From Eubacterium sp. (lineage in GTDB: Bacteria > Bacillota > Clostridia > Oscillospirales > Acutalibacteraceae), in assembly GCA_022511205.1 (NCBI GenBank), contig JAFLRY010000006.1, positions 1 through 64,000 on the forward strand: a DNA stretch of 64,000 nucleotides. Direction: 5' to 3'. Position 1 is the first letter of the stretch. The number at the start of each line of letters is the position of its first letter. This document shows, one piece after another, positions 33,314 through 42,245 of this stretch. The translations under genes were made by a program, and so were the position numbers. The notes below the pieces were generated by a model. It saw nothing but the letters and a program-made list of their open reading frames with translations, was not told the origin of the DNA and made no database searches.

Positions 33314-34771
33314 ATGAGCAATATTTATTCATCGATAATTGATAATAAAAACAAATTGGAAACGGATTTTCAGGACTGCTCCGATTTCTTACTTAGAGAA
33401 TGCCTTGTTAACAAAACGGAGTGCGTTGTCTGCGTGCTTGACGGAATGGTCGATTCCCTCCAGCTTTCCCATATGATAATGGAACCTCTGTTAAGCTTTA
33501 AGGGCAGTTATAAAACAAGCGCGGAGCTTTTCGAAACGCTGAAAACCTGTGTTGTAAATTCTCTGGAACTCAACGATGTCAATACATTTGAAGACGCGTA
33601 TTTTTATCTTGCTTCGGGCTTTGCCGTTGTGTTTATAGACGGCGTTTCAAAATGCCTTGCTATGGGAATACAGGGCTTTTCCAAAAGAAATACGGACGAG
33701 CCCCCGATAGAATCCGACATTAAGGGCGCAAAGGAATGCCTTGTTGAAACGCTTAACGACAACAAGGCGATATTAAGGCGGAGACTGAAAACGCCCGATC
33801 TCAAGCTGAAGCAGCTGCTGATTGGGAATTCCATTAAAAAATCCGTAGTTATAGCGTATCTCAAGAGCGCGGCGGATGAGGAACTCGTCAGCGAGGTTGA
33901 GAATAAAATCAACTCAGCGCCGATTGAAACGCTTCAGGATTTCGGTGAGATTTCGGCTTTCCTTGATTCAGACATCAGCTCGTTTTTCTCCGCCGTGGGA
34001 AACACCGAAAGACCCGATACCCTCTGCTCAAAGCTATTGGAGGGCAGGGTGGCGGTGCTGGTGGACGGTTCGCCCTTTGCCGTTTACGTTCCGCATCTTT
34101 TCTCCGATTCCTTCAATACGGTGGACGATTACGATGATCTGCCCTTTTACGCAACCTTCAACAGGCTTTTGAAATACTTTGCGTTCTTTATTTCAATAGT
34201 GCTTCCGGGCTTTTACGTTGCAACCGGAACCTTTCATCAGGAGCTTATACCGACCTCCCTGCTTTACACGATAGCAATGGCTGAAGCAACAACGCCCTTT
34301 TCGCTTATGCAGGAGGCGATAATGGAGTTCGTCCTCTATGAAATTATGAGAGAAGCGGGTATAAGACTGCCTAAAATGATAGGTCACGCGGTGGCGATCA
34401 TTGGCGCTCTCGTTATAGGCGATGCGGTCGTTAACGCGGGACTTGTCGGCTCGCCGATGCTGGTAATAGTAGCGATAACGGCAATAGCCTCCTACGTGAT
34501 TTATCCGCTTTATGAAAGCGTTTCGGTGCTGAGACTGATATTTATTATCGTCGGCGGTCTGACCGGTATTTACGGAATAGTTCTCGGCATATCGGTTATA
34601 TGCGTTAATATCGCGGCGCTCAATCCCTACGGTGTGCCCTATTCCGCTCCGATCTCTCCGCTGAACGTTAAGAGCCTCGGAGATCTTTTCTACCGGGACA
34701 GTTGGAAAAAGCTTGCAAGGCGCAAGGTGAGAATTCAGAATTTAAGAGGTGTCAATATAGATGAAGTATAA
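33314..34771 (+). CDS. gerKA: Spore germination protein, GerAA/GerKA family
   Basis: The ATG at 33314 with GGTGGA upstream is preferred over the TTG track start at 33296. The 485-residue subunit A of a germinant receptor has a large N-terminal soluble domain (about 1-270: CLVNKTECVVCVLDGMVD, then FSKRNTDEPPIESDIKGAKE, the family signature) and about five membrane segments (FISIVLPGFYVATGTFHQELIPTSL). Together with the next two genes it forms a receptor in the spore inner membrane that triggers germination on nutrient binding. This directly indicates an endospore former. Confidence 0.95.
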   Translation: MSNIYSSIIDNKNKLETDFQDCSDFLLRECLVNKTECVVCVLDGMVDSLQLSHMIMEPLLSFKGSYKTSAELFETLKTCVVNSLELNDVNTFEDAYFYLASGFAVVFIDGVSKCLAMGIQGFSKRNTDEPPIESDIKGAKECLVETLNDNKAILRRRLKTPDLKLKQLLIGNSIKKSVVIAYLKSAADEELVSEVENKINSAPIETLQDFGEISAFLDSDISSFFSAVGNTERPDTLCSKLLEGRVAVLVDGSPFAVYVPHLFSDSFNTVDDYDDLPFYATFNRLLKYFAFFISIVLPGFYVATGTFHQELIPTSLLYTIAMAEATTPFSLMQEAIMEFVLYEIMREAGIRLPKMIGHAVAIIGALVIGDAVVNAGLVGSPMLVIVAITAIASYVIYPLYESVSVLRLIFIIVGGLTGIYGIVLGISVICVNIAALNPYGVPYSAPISPLNVKSLGDLFYRDSWKKLARRKVRIQNLRGVNIDEV

Positions 34772-35801
34772 GCGCGGAATGATATCGCCCTTCACGCTTT
34801 TCGCAATGCTTTTCGTAAGCCGTGTGCTGGTGATTTTCGGCGTTTGCAGCACGAATTTTGCGGGGGTTTATGCCCCGGATATGCTGATAAGCCTTGGGAT
34901 AGGCCTGGCGATCGCTCTTGCATTGTGCGTTCCCATAGTCTTTGCGGCAAACAAGAAAAAAGAACTGATTAAGCCCAAATGGCTTTCCGTTATTTACGGA
35001 GTATATTTTCTATATCTCGGGGCGATAACAGTCGGCAGATTTTCTTTTTTCGCCTCAATGGAAATGAACGTAAAATCTCAGGCGCTCTTTCACGCTCTGT
35101 TGATAATTCTTGCGGGAGCATATGCCGCGTGGCTCGGAATAGAGCCTATCTCGCGCTTCGGATCATTTATTTTTGCCGTTACGATTATCGGAATAGTCTG
35201 CATAGTGGCGTTTGGTATTAAGGATTTTTCCATACTGAATCTCTTTCCGTTTTCGAAAAACAACACGGTCGAAATAATGGAAAACGCCCTTGATTTTGCC
35301 GGTGAAACAGGGGAGATCATTCTCCTTGCCGTGCTTGCGCCAAAGGTCAACGGTAAGATCAATAAGGCGTTTTTCTCTGCAATAATTCTATCCTTCGCCG
35401 TATGCGGAATACTGTTTATCTATTCCTCGGGTGTGCTTGGAGACGTAGCGGACATAGCGGCGTTTCCGTTTTACGATCTTTCTCAGCTGTCAAGACTTGG
35501 CAACGCCAGGCTTGATTCTGTTTATACCGCCTTTTGGATTTTCGCCGTCTTTCTTAAATGTGCGCTGTTCCTTTACTGCGCCTCGGAATGCTTCGGCTTC
35601 AAAAAGAAAGGCACCTCCTGCGCAGTTTCCGCAATAGGGCTGTTCACAATAGTATTTGTGCTTTCGAAGCTGGAATTCTATCTGCATAGTCAGATACTCG
35701 CGATAGTGATCCCGTTTATAGTTTTCGGCTTTATTATTCCAAGCATAAGCCTTTTATTCACTAAGAAAAGCAAGGGGGAAATACTGATTGAAAAGCTTTA
35801 A
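34761..35801 (+). CDS. gerKB: Spore germination permease, GerAB/GerKB family
   Basis: A 346-residue integral membrane protein with ten hydrophobic segments, related to amino acid/polyamine transporters. The N-terminus ISPFTLFAMLFVSRVLVIF and the ALDFAGETGEIILLAVL region match endospore germination permeases (TIGR00912). It is thought to bind the germinant. It overlaps gerKA by 11 bp and gerKC by 14 bp, so all three are translated from one message. Confidence 0.93.
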   Translation: MKYKRGMISPFTLFAMLFVSRVLVIFGVCSTNFAGVYAPDMLISLGIGLAIALALCVPIVFAANKKKELIKPKWLSVIYGVYFLYLGAITVGRFSFFASMEMNVKSQALFHALLIILAGAYAAWLGIEPISRFGSFIFAVTIIGIVCIVAFGIKDFSILNLFPFSKNNTVEIMENALDFAGETGEIILLAVLAPKVNGKINKAFFSAIILSFAVCGILFIYSSGVLGDVADIAAFPFYDLSQLSRLGNARLDSVYTAFWIFAVFLKCALFLYCASECFGFKKKGTSCAVSAIGLFTIVFVLSKLEFYLHSQILAIVIPFIVFGFIIPSISLLFTKKSKGEILIEKL

Positions 35802-36912
35802 AATAATCATATCTGTACTGCTCATTCTTCTGCTTTTTTCAGGCTGCAGCGACGCGAGCAACAACCTAAAAGACCTCAGCATCGTTGAGGGAATGGGTAT
35901 TGATCTCAGAGACGACGAGATCGTTATAACGGTGCAATCTCTCAATCTCTCTAAAGAGGGCTTCGGTGCGGAGGCGCTCTCGGGGAATATCACGATGAAC
36001 TCCGAGGGCAACGGCAGGAATATTTCCGAAGCCATAGCAAACGCTAAGGAGAGCCTTTCAAAGGAGCTCTTTTTCGGGCAAAACCAGCTTATCGTTTTCG
36101 GAATGGAGCTGGCGAAAAGCTATATCAATGAAAATCTTGATTATCTTTTAAGAAGCGCAGATTCAAGAATGGACGTTTCGGTTTGCGTTGCCGAAAATGA
36201 AGCCGCCGAAATAATGGAGAGCAAGGAGAACGACGCGCTCGTTCCTTCGGAATCCATAATCTCTCTGCTTGAATTGGGGGAGAAAAGCGGCTTCGCCGTG
36301 GACGTTACCACCAACGAGCTTTTAAACGTCTATCTTGATAAAACTTCGGATATGTATCTTCCCGTTATCACCGCCGGAGAAAAAAGCGCATCGGTCGCGG
36401 GCGTTGCGATATATAACGATAACGAGCTTGCCAAGGTGCTGGATAAAAACTCCACCTACGGCTTCCTGTTTCTGAGCAATAAGATATCCTACGGCGTTCT
36501 CAACGTTGAAAATGAGGAATTTGGAAAAATCGGTCTCAATATAATATCGTCACTGACAAAAACACGGGCAAGCGTTGAGGACGGCAGGGTTGTCCTGCAC
36601 GCGGATATTAAAACGCAGCTGATGATAGACGCGATGGAAAGGGGACTGATTAATGCTATAACCAGAGATAATTTATACGAGATAAAAGAACTTGCGCAGG
36701 AACTGATATGGTCATACTGCCAAAGCGCGTTTCTTGACTGCACGCAGAATAAAAGCGATTGCCTGAGGATCGGCGAAAGCCTTGCAATGTTCAGCCCCAA
36801 CGATTACGCAAAGCTCAGCGACGATTGGGAAAATGTGCTTCCCTCAGCGGTGCTTGATCTCAAAGTAAATTGTGAATTCAAAAAAATCAATGAAAATTCA
36901 AAGGGAAATTAA
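35788..36912 (+). CDS. gerKC: Spore germination lipoprotein, GerAC/GerKC family
   Basis: A 374-residue Ger(x)C lipoprotein. The signal peptide ends in a lipobox (LLFSGC, Cys near 20), followed by LKDLSIVEGMGIDLRDDEI, the family opening. The C-terminal domain (LVPSESIISLLE and later AMERGLINAITRDNL) is typical. It is the third receptor subunit, tethered outside the spore inner membrane. The start is TTG at 35788, overlapping gerKB. No clear terminator follows. Confidence 0.93.
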   Translation: MKSFKIIISVLLILLLFSGCSDASNNLKDLSIVEGMGIDLRDDEIVITVQSLNLSKEGFGAEALSGNITMNSEGNGRNISEAIANAKESLSKELFFGQNQLIVFGMELAKSYINENLDYLLRSADSRMDVSVCVAENEAAEIMESKENDALVPSESIISLLELGEKSGFAVDVTTNELLNVYLDKTSDMYLPVITAGEKSASVAGVAIYNDNELAKVLDKNSTYGFLFLSNKISYGVLNVENEEFGKIGLNIISSLTKTRASVEDGRVVLHADIKTQLMIDAMERGLINAITRDNLYEIKELAQELIWSYCQSAFLDCTQNKSDCLRIGESLAMFSPNDYAKLSDDWENVLPSAVLDLKVNCEFKKINENSKGN

Positions 36913-36929
36913 GGCTCGATTTTTCGCCG

Positions 36930-37082
36930 TCAGGCGTTTTCGTCAGCGTTAGTAGTGCCTTCGGCAAACAGCGTAACAAGCTCGCCGGTTTTCTCCGCCG
37001 GCGGGTTGACGAAAGCCGCTATCGCCGGAATAGCGAGGGTCAGCGCGAAGAGCACGGCAAATATGATAAGTGCCTTTTTCAA
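36930..37082 (-). CDS. 50-residue exported peptide, unannotated
   Basis: This ORF is below the track cutoff. It reads from TTG 37082 to TGA 36930 on the minus strand, behind a very strong AGGAGGTGGAGAA ribosome site. The product begins MKKALIIFAVLFALTLAIPA, a textbook signal peptide or short TM, and ends with a small acidic tail (EGTTNADENA). There is no lipobox Cys. It faces gerKC and is divergent from citrate synthase. Such small exported peptides may be spore, signalling or membrane peptides; function is unknown. The ribosome site and signal make a real gene likely. Confidence 0.7.
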   Translation of the reverse strand: MKKALIIFAVLFALTLAIPAIAAFVNPPAEKTGELVTLFAEGTTNADENA

Positions 37083-37094
37083 TTCTCCACCTCC

Positions 37095-37145
37095 TTGACT
37101 TTAATGGCATATATATAGTATAATAATACCTTAACGGATTATCGA
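37095..37145. promoter_or_regulatory. Overlapping divergent promoters
   Basis: On plus, TTGACT and TATAAT are 18 bp apart (37095-37124) and drive citrate synthase. On minus, TCGATA and TATACT are 17 bp apart (37117-37145), a weaker match that could drive the 50-aa peptide gene. The two share the same -10 bases. Confidence 0.55.
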
Positions 37146-37189
37146 TTTTAAGGTATACGTTTAACAGACTGTTTTAAGGAGAGATTGCT

Positions 37190-38560
37190 ATGTCGGCAAA
37201 TTATATTTCCCCTATTTCTATGGAAGCTATTTCAAGCTTATGCGGCGAGCTTGATAAAAATAACTCCATCAATAAAAGCGATTATGAGCGATATCACGTT
37301 AAAAGAGGTCTTCGTAATGAGGACGGCACCGGTGTTATGGCGGGACTTACGAGAATATGCTCGGTAGAGGGTTATTATATTCTTGACGGTGAGCGTGTTG
37401 CGAAGGACGGTAAGCTGTCCTACAGAGGATATGATATCAACCAGATCATCTCCAGCTGTATCAATGAAAACCGTTTCGGCTTTGAGGAGGTCATCTGGCT
37501 TCTGCTTTTCGGCGATCTGCCCAACGCGGATCAGCTGGCATCGCTTCAGGAGGTGCTTTCCGTTTGCAGAACGCTTCCCGATGATTTCATTGAGGATCAG
37601 ATATTAAAGCACCCGTCAAAGGATATTATGAATAAAATGGCGCGTAGCATCATGTGCCTTTATTCCTACGATGAAGACCCTGATGATATATCCGTTGCCA
37701 ACGTTCTTCGCCAGAGCCTTCAGCTTATTGCTCAGTTGCCCACGATCATGAACACAGCTTATCAGGTAAAGCGCAGAGCATTTTATAACAAATCCATGTA
37801 TTTGCACCCGATCAATAAGAATCAAACCACGGCGCAGTACATATTAAACCAGATACGTTCGGATAAAAAGTTTACCGATGAAGAGGCTAAGCTCCTTGAT
37901 ATTATGCTTATGCTTCACGCGGAGCACGGCGGCGGTAACAATTCAACATTCTCAACCCGAGTGCTCACCTCCAGCGGAACGGATACGTATTCCGCTATTG
38001 CGGCAGGTATAGGCTCTCTTAAAGGGCCGCGGCACGGCGGCGCGAATATCAGCGTTTCAAGAATGATGAACGATATAATTGCAAACGTTTCCGATCCTAC
38101 GGACGAAGGCCAGATCAAGGATTATCTTTATAAGATCCTCAAAAAGGAAGCGGGAGACGGAATGGGTCTCATCTACGGTATGGGCCACGCCGTTTACACC
38201 GTTTCCGATCCCCGTGCCGTTATCCTTAAGAGAAGTGCCAGAGAGCTTGCGTACAAGGCGGGCTATGAAAAGGAATTCCGCACGCTTGAAACGGTGGAAA
38301 AGGTCACTCCCGATCTGCTCCGTGAATTCAAGGGCACAAACGATGAGATCTGCGCAAACGTTGATCTGTATTCCGGTCTCGTTTACAAGGTACTTAGGAT
38401 CCCCGAGGATCTCTATACTCCGCTTTTTGCCAGCGCAAGGATAGCCGGCTGGTGCGCTCACAGGCTTGAGGAGCTTACCACAAACGGTAAGATAATCCGC
38501 CCCGCGTATAAGAGCGTTTCCCGCAAGAGGGAATACGTTACGCTTGATAAAAGACAGTGA
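37190..38560 (+). CDS. Citrate/2-methylcitrate synthase
   Basis: A 456-residue enzyme condensing oxaloacetate with acetyl-CoA (or propionyl-CoA). Catalytic motifs are present: LMLHAEHGGGNNSTFSTRV (His), SLKGPRHGGANISVSRM (His) and MGHAVYTVSDPRA with a later Asp region. The length and C-terminus (RPAYKSVSRKREYVTLDKRQ) fit the Clostridia-type citrate synthase. It likely feeds glutamate synthesis through a partial TCA pathway. No aconitase or isocitrate dehydrogenase gene is adjacent. Ribosome site AAGGAGAG. Citrate and methylcitrate activity cannot be separated. Confidence 0.93.
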   Translation: MSANYISPISMEAISSLCGELDKNNSINKSDYERYHVKRGLRNEDGTGVMAGLTRICSVEGYYILDGERVAKDGKLSYRGYDINQIISSCINENRFGFEEVIWLLLFGDLPNADQLASLQEVLSVCRTLPDDFIEDQILKHPSKDIMNKMARSIMCLYSYDEDPDDISVANVLRQSLQLIAQLPTIMNTAYQVKRRAFYNKSMYLHPINKNQTTAQYILNQIRSDKKFTDEEAKLLDIMLMLHAEHGGGNNSTFSTRVLTSSGTDTYSAIAAGIGSLKGPRHGGANISVSRMMNDIIANVSDPTDEGQIKDYLYKILKKEAGDGMGLIYGMGHAVYTVSDPRAVILKRSARELAYKAGYEKEFRTLETVEKVTPDLLREFKGTNDEICANVDLYSGLVYKVLRIPEDLYTPLFASARIAGWCAHRLEELTTNGKIIRPAYKSVSRKREYVTLDKRQ

Positions 38561-38620
38561 TATTCAAAAAGCGCTTCAGTTGCCGAGGCTTTAAAAAAGT
38601 TTAAAGAGGTATAATTTTAT

Positions 38621-39553
38621 TTGTTTATTGATAATCTGAAAACGATAGCCCTGCAGGTAGGCATACTTTACTTGATTGCGTCTGTGGGCTTCGTTGCTGA
38701 TAAAGCGAAAATCTTCCGCAAGGAGGATTCCAAAAAGGTAATAGACCTGCTGTTTAATATAGTGCTTCCGATCGCCGTTATCAGAACCTTTATGACTATG
38801 GAATACACCGCGGAGCATATCAAGGGGCTTTTTATCGCCTTTTTGTGCGCCGCGGCAACGCATATTTTCGGTATAGCGGTTTCCTCGTTGGTATTCGGCA
38901 AGCGCTATGATCCTATGGAAAGGGGCATTTACCGCTACGCGACGGTATTCTCAAATGCCGCCTTTCTTGCATTGCCTCTTGCCAACAGTGTTATAGGCAG
39001 CGAAGGGATCTTTTACTGCGCCGTTTACGTGGGCATGTTCAACGTTATCGCCTTTACGTACGGGATTTTTGAGATAAGCGGTCACAAGGCAAAGATAAAT
39101 GCTAAAAAGCTCGTTTTAAATCCGGGTTCAATATCCGTTTTGATAGGTATACCGCTGTTCCTTTTACAACTGGATATCCCTTATTTCATAAGCTATCCGA
39201 TGGAGCTTGTGGGCGGTATAAATTCTCCGCTGGCGATGATAGTGTTCGGCACGTTTCTCGCAAATTCGGATTTCAAACAGATTATAATTAAGAAAGAGCT
39301 GTATCTCGTTTCATTTTTAAGGCTGATATTCATCCCCGTTTGTATGCTGGGAATATTCAGACTGTGCGGCGTAAGGGGCGATCTTTTAGCGGCGATGATA
39401 ATATCCTCCTCCGCGCCAACGGCAACGAATACCGCCATGTATGCCGCGAAGTATGACAATGATTCGGCGCTCGGTTCAAACATAGCTGCTCAGTCAAGCA
39501 TACTTTCAGTTATCACGATGCCCGTGATAGTGGCGCTGGCATACGTTGTCTAA
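38621..39553 (+). CDS. AEC (auxin efflux carrier) family transporter
   Basis: A 310-residue protein with ten membrane segments in two five-TM halves (LIASVGFVADKAKIFRKEDSKKVIDLLFNIVLP opening; SSAPTATNTAMYAAKYDNDSALGSNIAAQSSILS near the end, the AEC signature). Bacterial members export or import malate, malonate and related carboxylates. Start TTG with AAAGAGGT ten bases upstream. Placed 60 bp after citrate synthase without a terminator, so it may be co-expressed and move a related organic acid. Confidence 0.9.
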   Translation: MFIDNLKTIALQVGILYLIASVGFVADKAKIFRKEDSKKVIDLLFNIVLPIAVIRTFMTMEYTAEHIKGLFIAFLCAAATHIFGIAVSSLVFGKRYDPMERGIYRYATVFSNAAFLALPLANSVIGSEGIFYCAVYVGMFNVIAFTYGIFEISGHKAKINAKKLVLNPGSISVLIGIPLFLLQLDIPYFISYPMELVGGINSPLAMIVFGTFLANSDFKQIIIKKELYLVSFLRLIFIPVCMLGIFRLCGVRGDLLAAMIISSSAPTATNTAMYAAKYDNDSALGSNIAAQSSILSVITMPVIVALAYVV

Positions 39554-39603
39554 CCGAAAAATTAAGTAACTGTAAATTTTATTTTAAGATTGTATTAAGC
39601 GAA

Positions 39604-39633
39604 TTGTAAAACGAAGTATCGTCTAAGTATAAT
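39604..39633 (+). promoter_or_regulatory. Promoter of darA-holB-ricT operon
   Basis: TTGTAA and TATAAT are 18 bp apart. A second candidate, TTAAAG/TATAAT also 18 bp apart, lies at 39644-39673, closer to the gene. Confidence 0.55.
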
Positions 39634-39694
39634 TAAGCTATAATTAAAGCGCCGCAAAAATTACCTGTATAATGCGCGCAAAAGGTGTGATAAA

Positions 39695-40018
39695 ATGAAA
39701 TTAATAATAACGATAATCTCCAATAAGGATATCGATAAGGTTTTGGAAGCATTGAGCAGAGCGGGCTTTTCCGCAACGAAAATATCAACCACAGGTCAAT
39801 TTCTTGAGGGCGGACATTCCTGTATATTTATAGGTGTGGATGCTGAAAAGATAGAGAACGTTTTTGATGTTTTACACAATAATGTAACGAAGCGCATAGT
39901 GCGTCAGCAGGGAGTTCAAAGCACCCTTGCGGGCACGCTTTTAAAGCAGCCCGTTGATGTGGAGGAATACGGCGGAGTTGCGTTTATCATAGACGTTGAG
40001 GATTTCAGAAAGTTTTGA
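39695..40018 (+). CDS. darA: Cyclic-di-AMP receptor, PII-like (DarA/PstA)
   Basis: A 107-residue PII-like protein: MKLIITIISNKDIDKVLEAL, ATKISTTGQFLEGGHSCIFIGVD and the ending YGGVAFIIDVEDFRKF align with DarA/PstA (formerly YaaQ, DUF970), a trimeric c-di-AMP binder. The holB gene follows at once and ricT after that, the same order as in Bacillus. That synteny supports the assignment. Its downstream target is unknown in any species. Confidence 0.92.
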   Translation: MKLIITIISNKDIDKVLEALSRAGFSATKISTTGQFLEGGHSCIFIGVDAEKIENVFDVLHNNVTKRIVRQQGVQSTLAGTLLKQPVDVEEYGGVAFIIDVEDFRKF

Positions 40019-40020
40019 TT

Positions 40021-41007
40021 ATGAATTTCAGTCGCTTTATAGGTAATGAAAAGGTAAAAGAGCAGCTTTCCTTTCTGATATCATCAAAAAGGCTCCCCCA
40101 CGCCATTGTTTTGGAGGGGGAAGAGGGTATCGGAAAACGCACCCTCGCAAGGGAGATAGCCTGCGCGTTGGTGTGCAGAGGAAGCGCGGAGCGCCCCTGC
40201 GGAGAGTGCGCCCAGTGCAAGAAGGCTCAGAAGGGGATACATCCCGATATTTTTGAATACAGCGCTGCAGGCGGCGCCCGCTCCTTTCACGTGGACGTGG
40301 TGAGAGAGGTCATAAATAGTGTTTATATGTCTCCCAATGAGGCGGAAAACAGGATCTATATTCTCGGGAATGCCCACTGTATGAATGAGAGCGCCCAGAA
40401 CGCCATACTAAAGGTGCTTGAAGAACCGCCCGCTTACGCGGTGTTTATCCTCACCGTTTCCAGCAGAACGATGCTTCTTGAAACCGTGCTTTCACGCTCG
40501 GTAGTCATAAGTCTTGACGGCGTTGACGCCGCCTTGGGCGCGGAATATATCTGCGCTCACAATGAAAATACGGATTACAGCGAGGCGCTGGAAGCGATGA
40601 TAGCTTTTAAGGGTAACATCGGCAAGGCGTCGGAAAGCCTTATCGGCGGCAAAATGCAGAAAACCGTTGAAATGGTGAACAAGCTTTGCGCCGCTATCGC
40701 CGCGGATAGGGAATACGAGCTTATTAAGTGCGGCAGTGCTTTTTCAAAGGACAGGCAGGAGCTCGTAACTGTGCTGGAGCTTCTGAAAACAGTTTTCAGA
40801 GACGCGCTTATCGGCTCAAAAACGGGAGAGCTTCTCTCCGGGCAGGCGGAAGCGGTCAAGATGCTTTCACAGAAATTTGCTCAGAAAAGGCTTTTGAAGC
40901 TTTATAATACTGCCGAAGAGCTGATAGAAATGGCAAATAAAAACGCGAATAACGCTTTACTTATAACGAAAGTCTGCTACAGCCTGCGTGAAGCGGCGGG
41001 CAGATAG
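40021..41007 (+). CDS. holB: DNA polymerase III delta-prime subunit
   Basis: The ATG at 40021, two bases past the darA stop, is preferred to TTG 40015. The 328-residue clamp-loader subunit has an AAA+ core with P-loop GEEGIGKRTL, a zinc module (CRGSAERPCGECAQC) and the sensor region with NAHCMNESAQNAILKVLEEPP. The usual SRC motif reads SRS here (VLSRSVVIS), a small deviation. It loads the sliding clamp during replication. Translation is probably coupled to darA because no separate ribosome site is clear. Confidence 0.93.
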   Translation: MNFSRFIGNEKVKEQLSFLISSKRLPHAIVLEGEEGIGKRTLAREIACALVCRGSAERPCGECAQCKKAQKGIHPDIFEYSAAGGARSFHVDVVREVINSVYMSPNEAENRIYILGNAHCMNESAQNAILKVLEEPPAYAVFILTVSSRTMLLETVLSRSVVISLDGVDAALGAEYICAHNENTDYSEALEAMIAFKGNIGKASESLIGGKMQKTVEMVNKLCAAIAADREYELIKCGSAFSKDRQELVTVLELLKTVFRDALIGSKTGELLSGQAEAVKMLSQKFAQKRLLKLYNTAEELIEMANKNANNALLITKVCYSLREAAGR

Positions 41008-41019
41008 GAGGAGAATGAA

Positions 41020-41892
41020 ATGACACAGGTTATCGGAGTTCGCTTTAAAGATACCGGAAAGATATATTATTTTGATCCCAAGGGGATGAATATCAAGGCG
41101 GGATGCCACGTTATCGTTGAAACCGCCCGCGGTATTGAATGCGGAACAGTTGCCGAAGGGAATAAAGATATAGAGGACGATGAAGTAGTAGCCCCCCTCA
41201 AGGCGGTTAAAAGAATCGCAACGCAGGAGGATATGAAAATTCTTGAAAGCAACAAGAAAAAGGAAAAAGAGGCCTACGACATCTGCGTTAAAAAAATCGA
41301 GAATCACGGCCTTGATATGAATTTAACAGAGGTTGAATACACCTTTGATTGCTCGAAAATCATCTTTTATTTCACCGCGGACGGAAGAGTTGATTTCAGA
41401 GAGCTTGTTAAGGATCTTGCAGGTACTTTCCATTCGAGGATAGAGCTCAGGCAAATCGGTGTTAGGGACGAATCGAAAATGATCGGCGGCTTGGGAATTT
41501 GCGGCAGACCCTTCTGCTGCTCCACCTTCCTCGGCGATTTTCATTCCGTTTCCATCAAAATGGCAAAGGAGCAGGGCTTAAGCCTTTCGCCCGGCAAGAT
41601 AAGCGGAACTTGCGGAAGACTTATGTGCTGCCTGAAATATGAACAGAATTCCTACGAATATCTTCAAAAGATAACTCCCCGCAAGGGCGCTATAGTTGAT
41701 TGCCGCGAGGGCAGGGGAACGGTGGTTGACGTTTCCCTTTTAACAGGAAAGCTTAAAATTAAGCTCGACAGCAGCCCGGACGGAGCGCCTATTGTTGTCA
41801 ATAGAAGCGAGGTTGCGGTAGTTAAAGATGGCCGATATCAGGGCGTTTCAAGGCAGGAAGAGGAGCTTTTGAAGCATCTTGAAAAAAATTAG
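41020..41892 (+). CDS. ricT: RicT/YaaT, PSP1-domain regulatory iron-sulfur protein
   Basis: A 290-residue PSP1-domain protein. The Cys motifs CGRPFCCSTFLGDF and GTCGRLMCCLKYE are those that bind a 4Fe-4S cluster in the Bacillus RicAFT complex, which assists RNase Y in mRNA maturation and influences sporulation and competence. ETARGIECGTVAEGNK is the PSP1 core. It follows holB by 12 bp with an AGGAGGA ribosome site. Whether ricA and ricF exist elsewhere cannot be seen. Confidence 0.92.
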   Translation: MTQVIGVRFKDTGKIYYFDPKGMNIKAGCHVIVETARGIECGTVAEGNKDIEDDEVVAPLKAVKRIATQEDMKILESNKKKEKEAYDICVKKIENHGLDMNLTEVEYTFDCSKIIFYFTADGRVDFRELVKDLAGTFHSRIELRQIGVRDESKMIGGLGICGRPFCCSTFLGDFHSVSIKMAKEQGLSLSPGKISGTCGRLMCCLKYEQNSYEYLQKITPRKGAIVDCREGRGTVVDVSLLTGKLKIKLDSSPDGAPIVVNRSEVAVVKDGRYQGVSRQEEELLKHLEKN

Positions 41893-41915
41893 TAACAACT
41901 AACCTGCATTTTTTC

Positions 41916-41943
41916 TTGCAAAAATAATTTATTATGTTATATT
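41916..41943 (+). promoter_or_regulatory. Promoter of ferredoxin gene
   Basis: TTGCAA and TATATT are 16 bp apart, 33 bp before the ferredoxin ATG. Confidence 0.65.
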
Positions 41944-41975
41944 AGAAATAGATTAGTGACAGGAGGTGTTACAAG

Positions 41976-42146
41976 ATGGCATATAAGATTTCCGATGATT
42001 GCATTTCTTGCGCGGCTTGCGCAGGCGAGTGCCCCGTTGGCGCGATCGCTGAGGGTGACGGCAAGTTTGAAATTGATGCTGATACTTGCATCGAGTGTGG
42101 TGCTTGCGCATCAGTTTGCCCTGTAGGTGCTCCTTCAGAGGACTAA
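41976..42146 (+). CDS. 2[4Fe-4S] ferredoxin
   Basis: Missing from the track because it has only 56 codons plus stop. The sequence is a clostridial-type ferredoxin: MAYKISDDCISCAACAGECPVGAI and then CIECGACASVCPVGA, two complete CxxCxxCxxxCP motifs. It is a small, acidic electron carrier for anaerobic metabolism. It has a good promoter, an AGGAGGTG ribosome site and its own terminator, so it is monocistronic. It may serve the ferredoxin-linked flavoprotein far downstream, which is only a possibility. Confidence 0.97.
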   Translation: MAYKISDDCISCAACAGECPVGAIAEGDGKFEIDADTCIECGACASVCPVGAPSED

Positions 42147-42162
42147 TGTACTTACAAAAATT

Positions 42163-42194
42163 ACGGCTGACCATTATGGTCAGCCGTTTTTTTG
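42163..42194. terminator. Terminator of ferredoxin gene
   Basis: ACGGCTGACC and GGTCAGCCGT pair around a 5-nt loop and are followed by a T-run. Confidence 0.93.
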
Positions 42195-42245
42195 TGAAGA
42201 GGTAAATGTGAAGAGTGAGGAGAATCGGGTCAGCGTAGCGGACGA

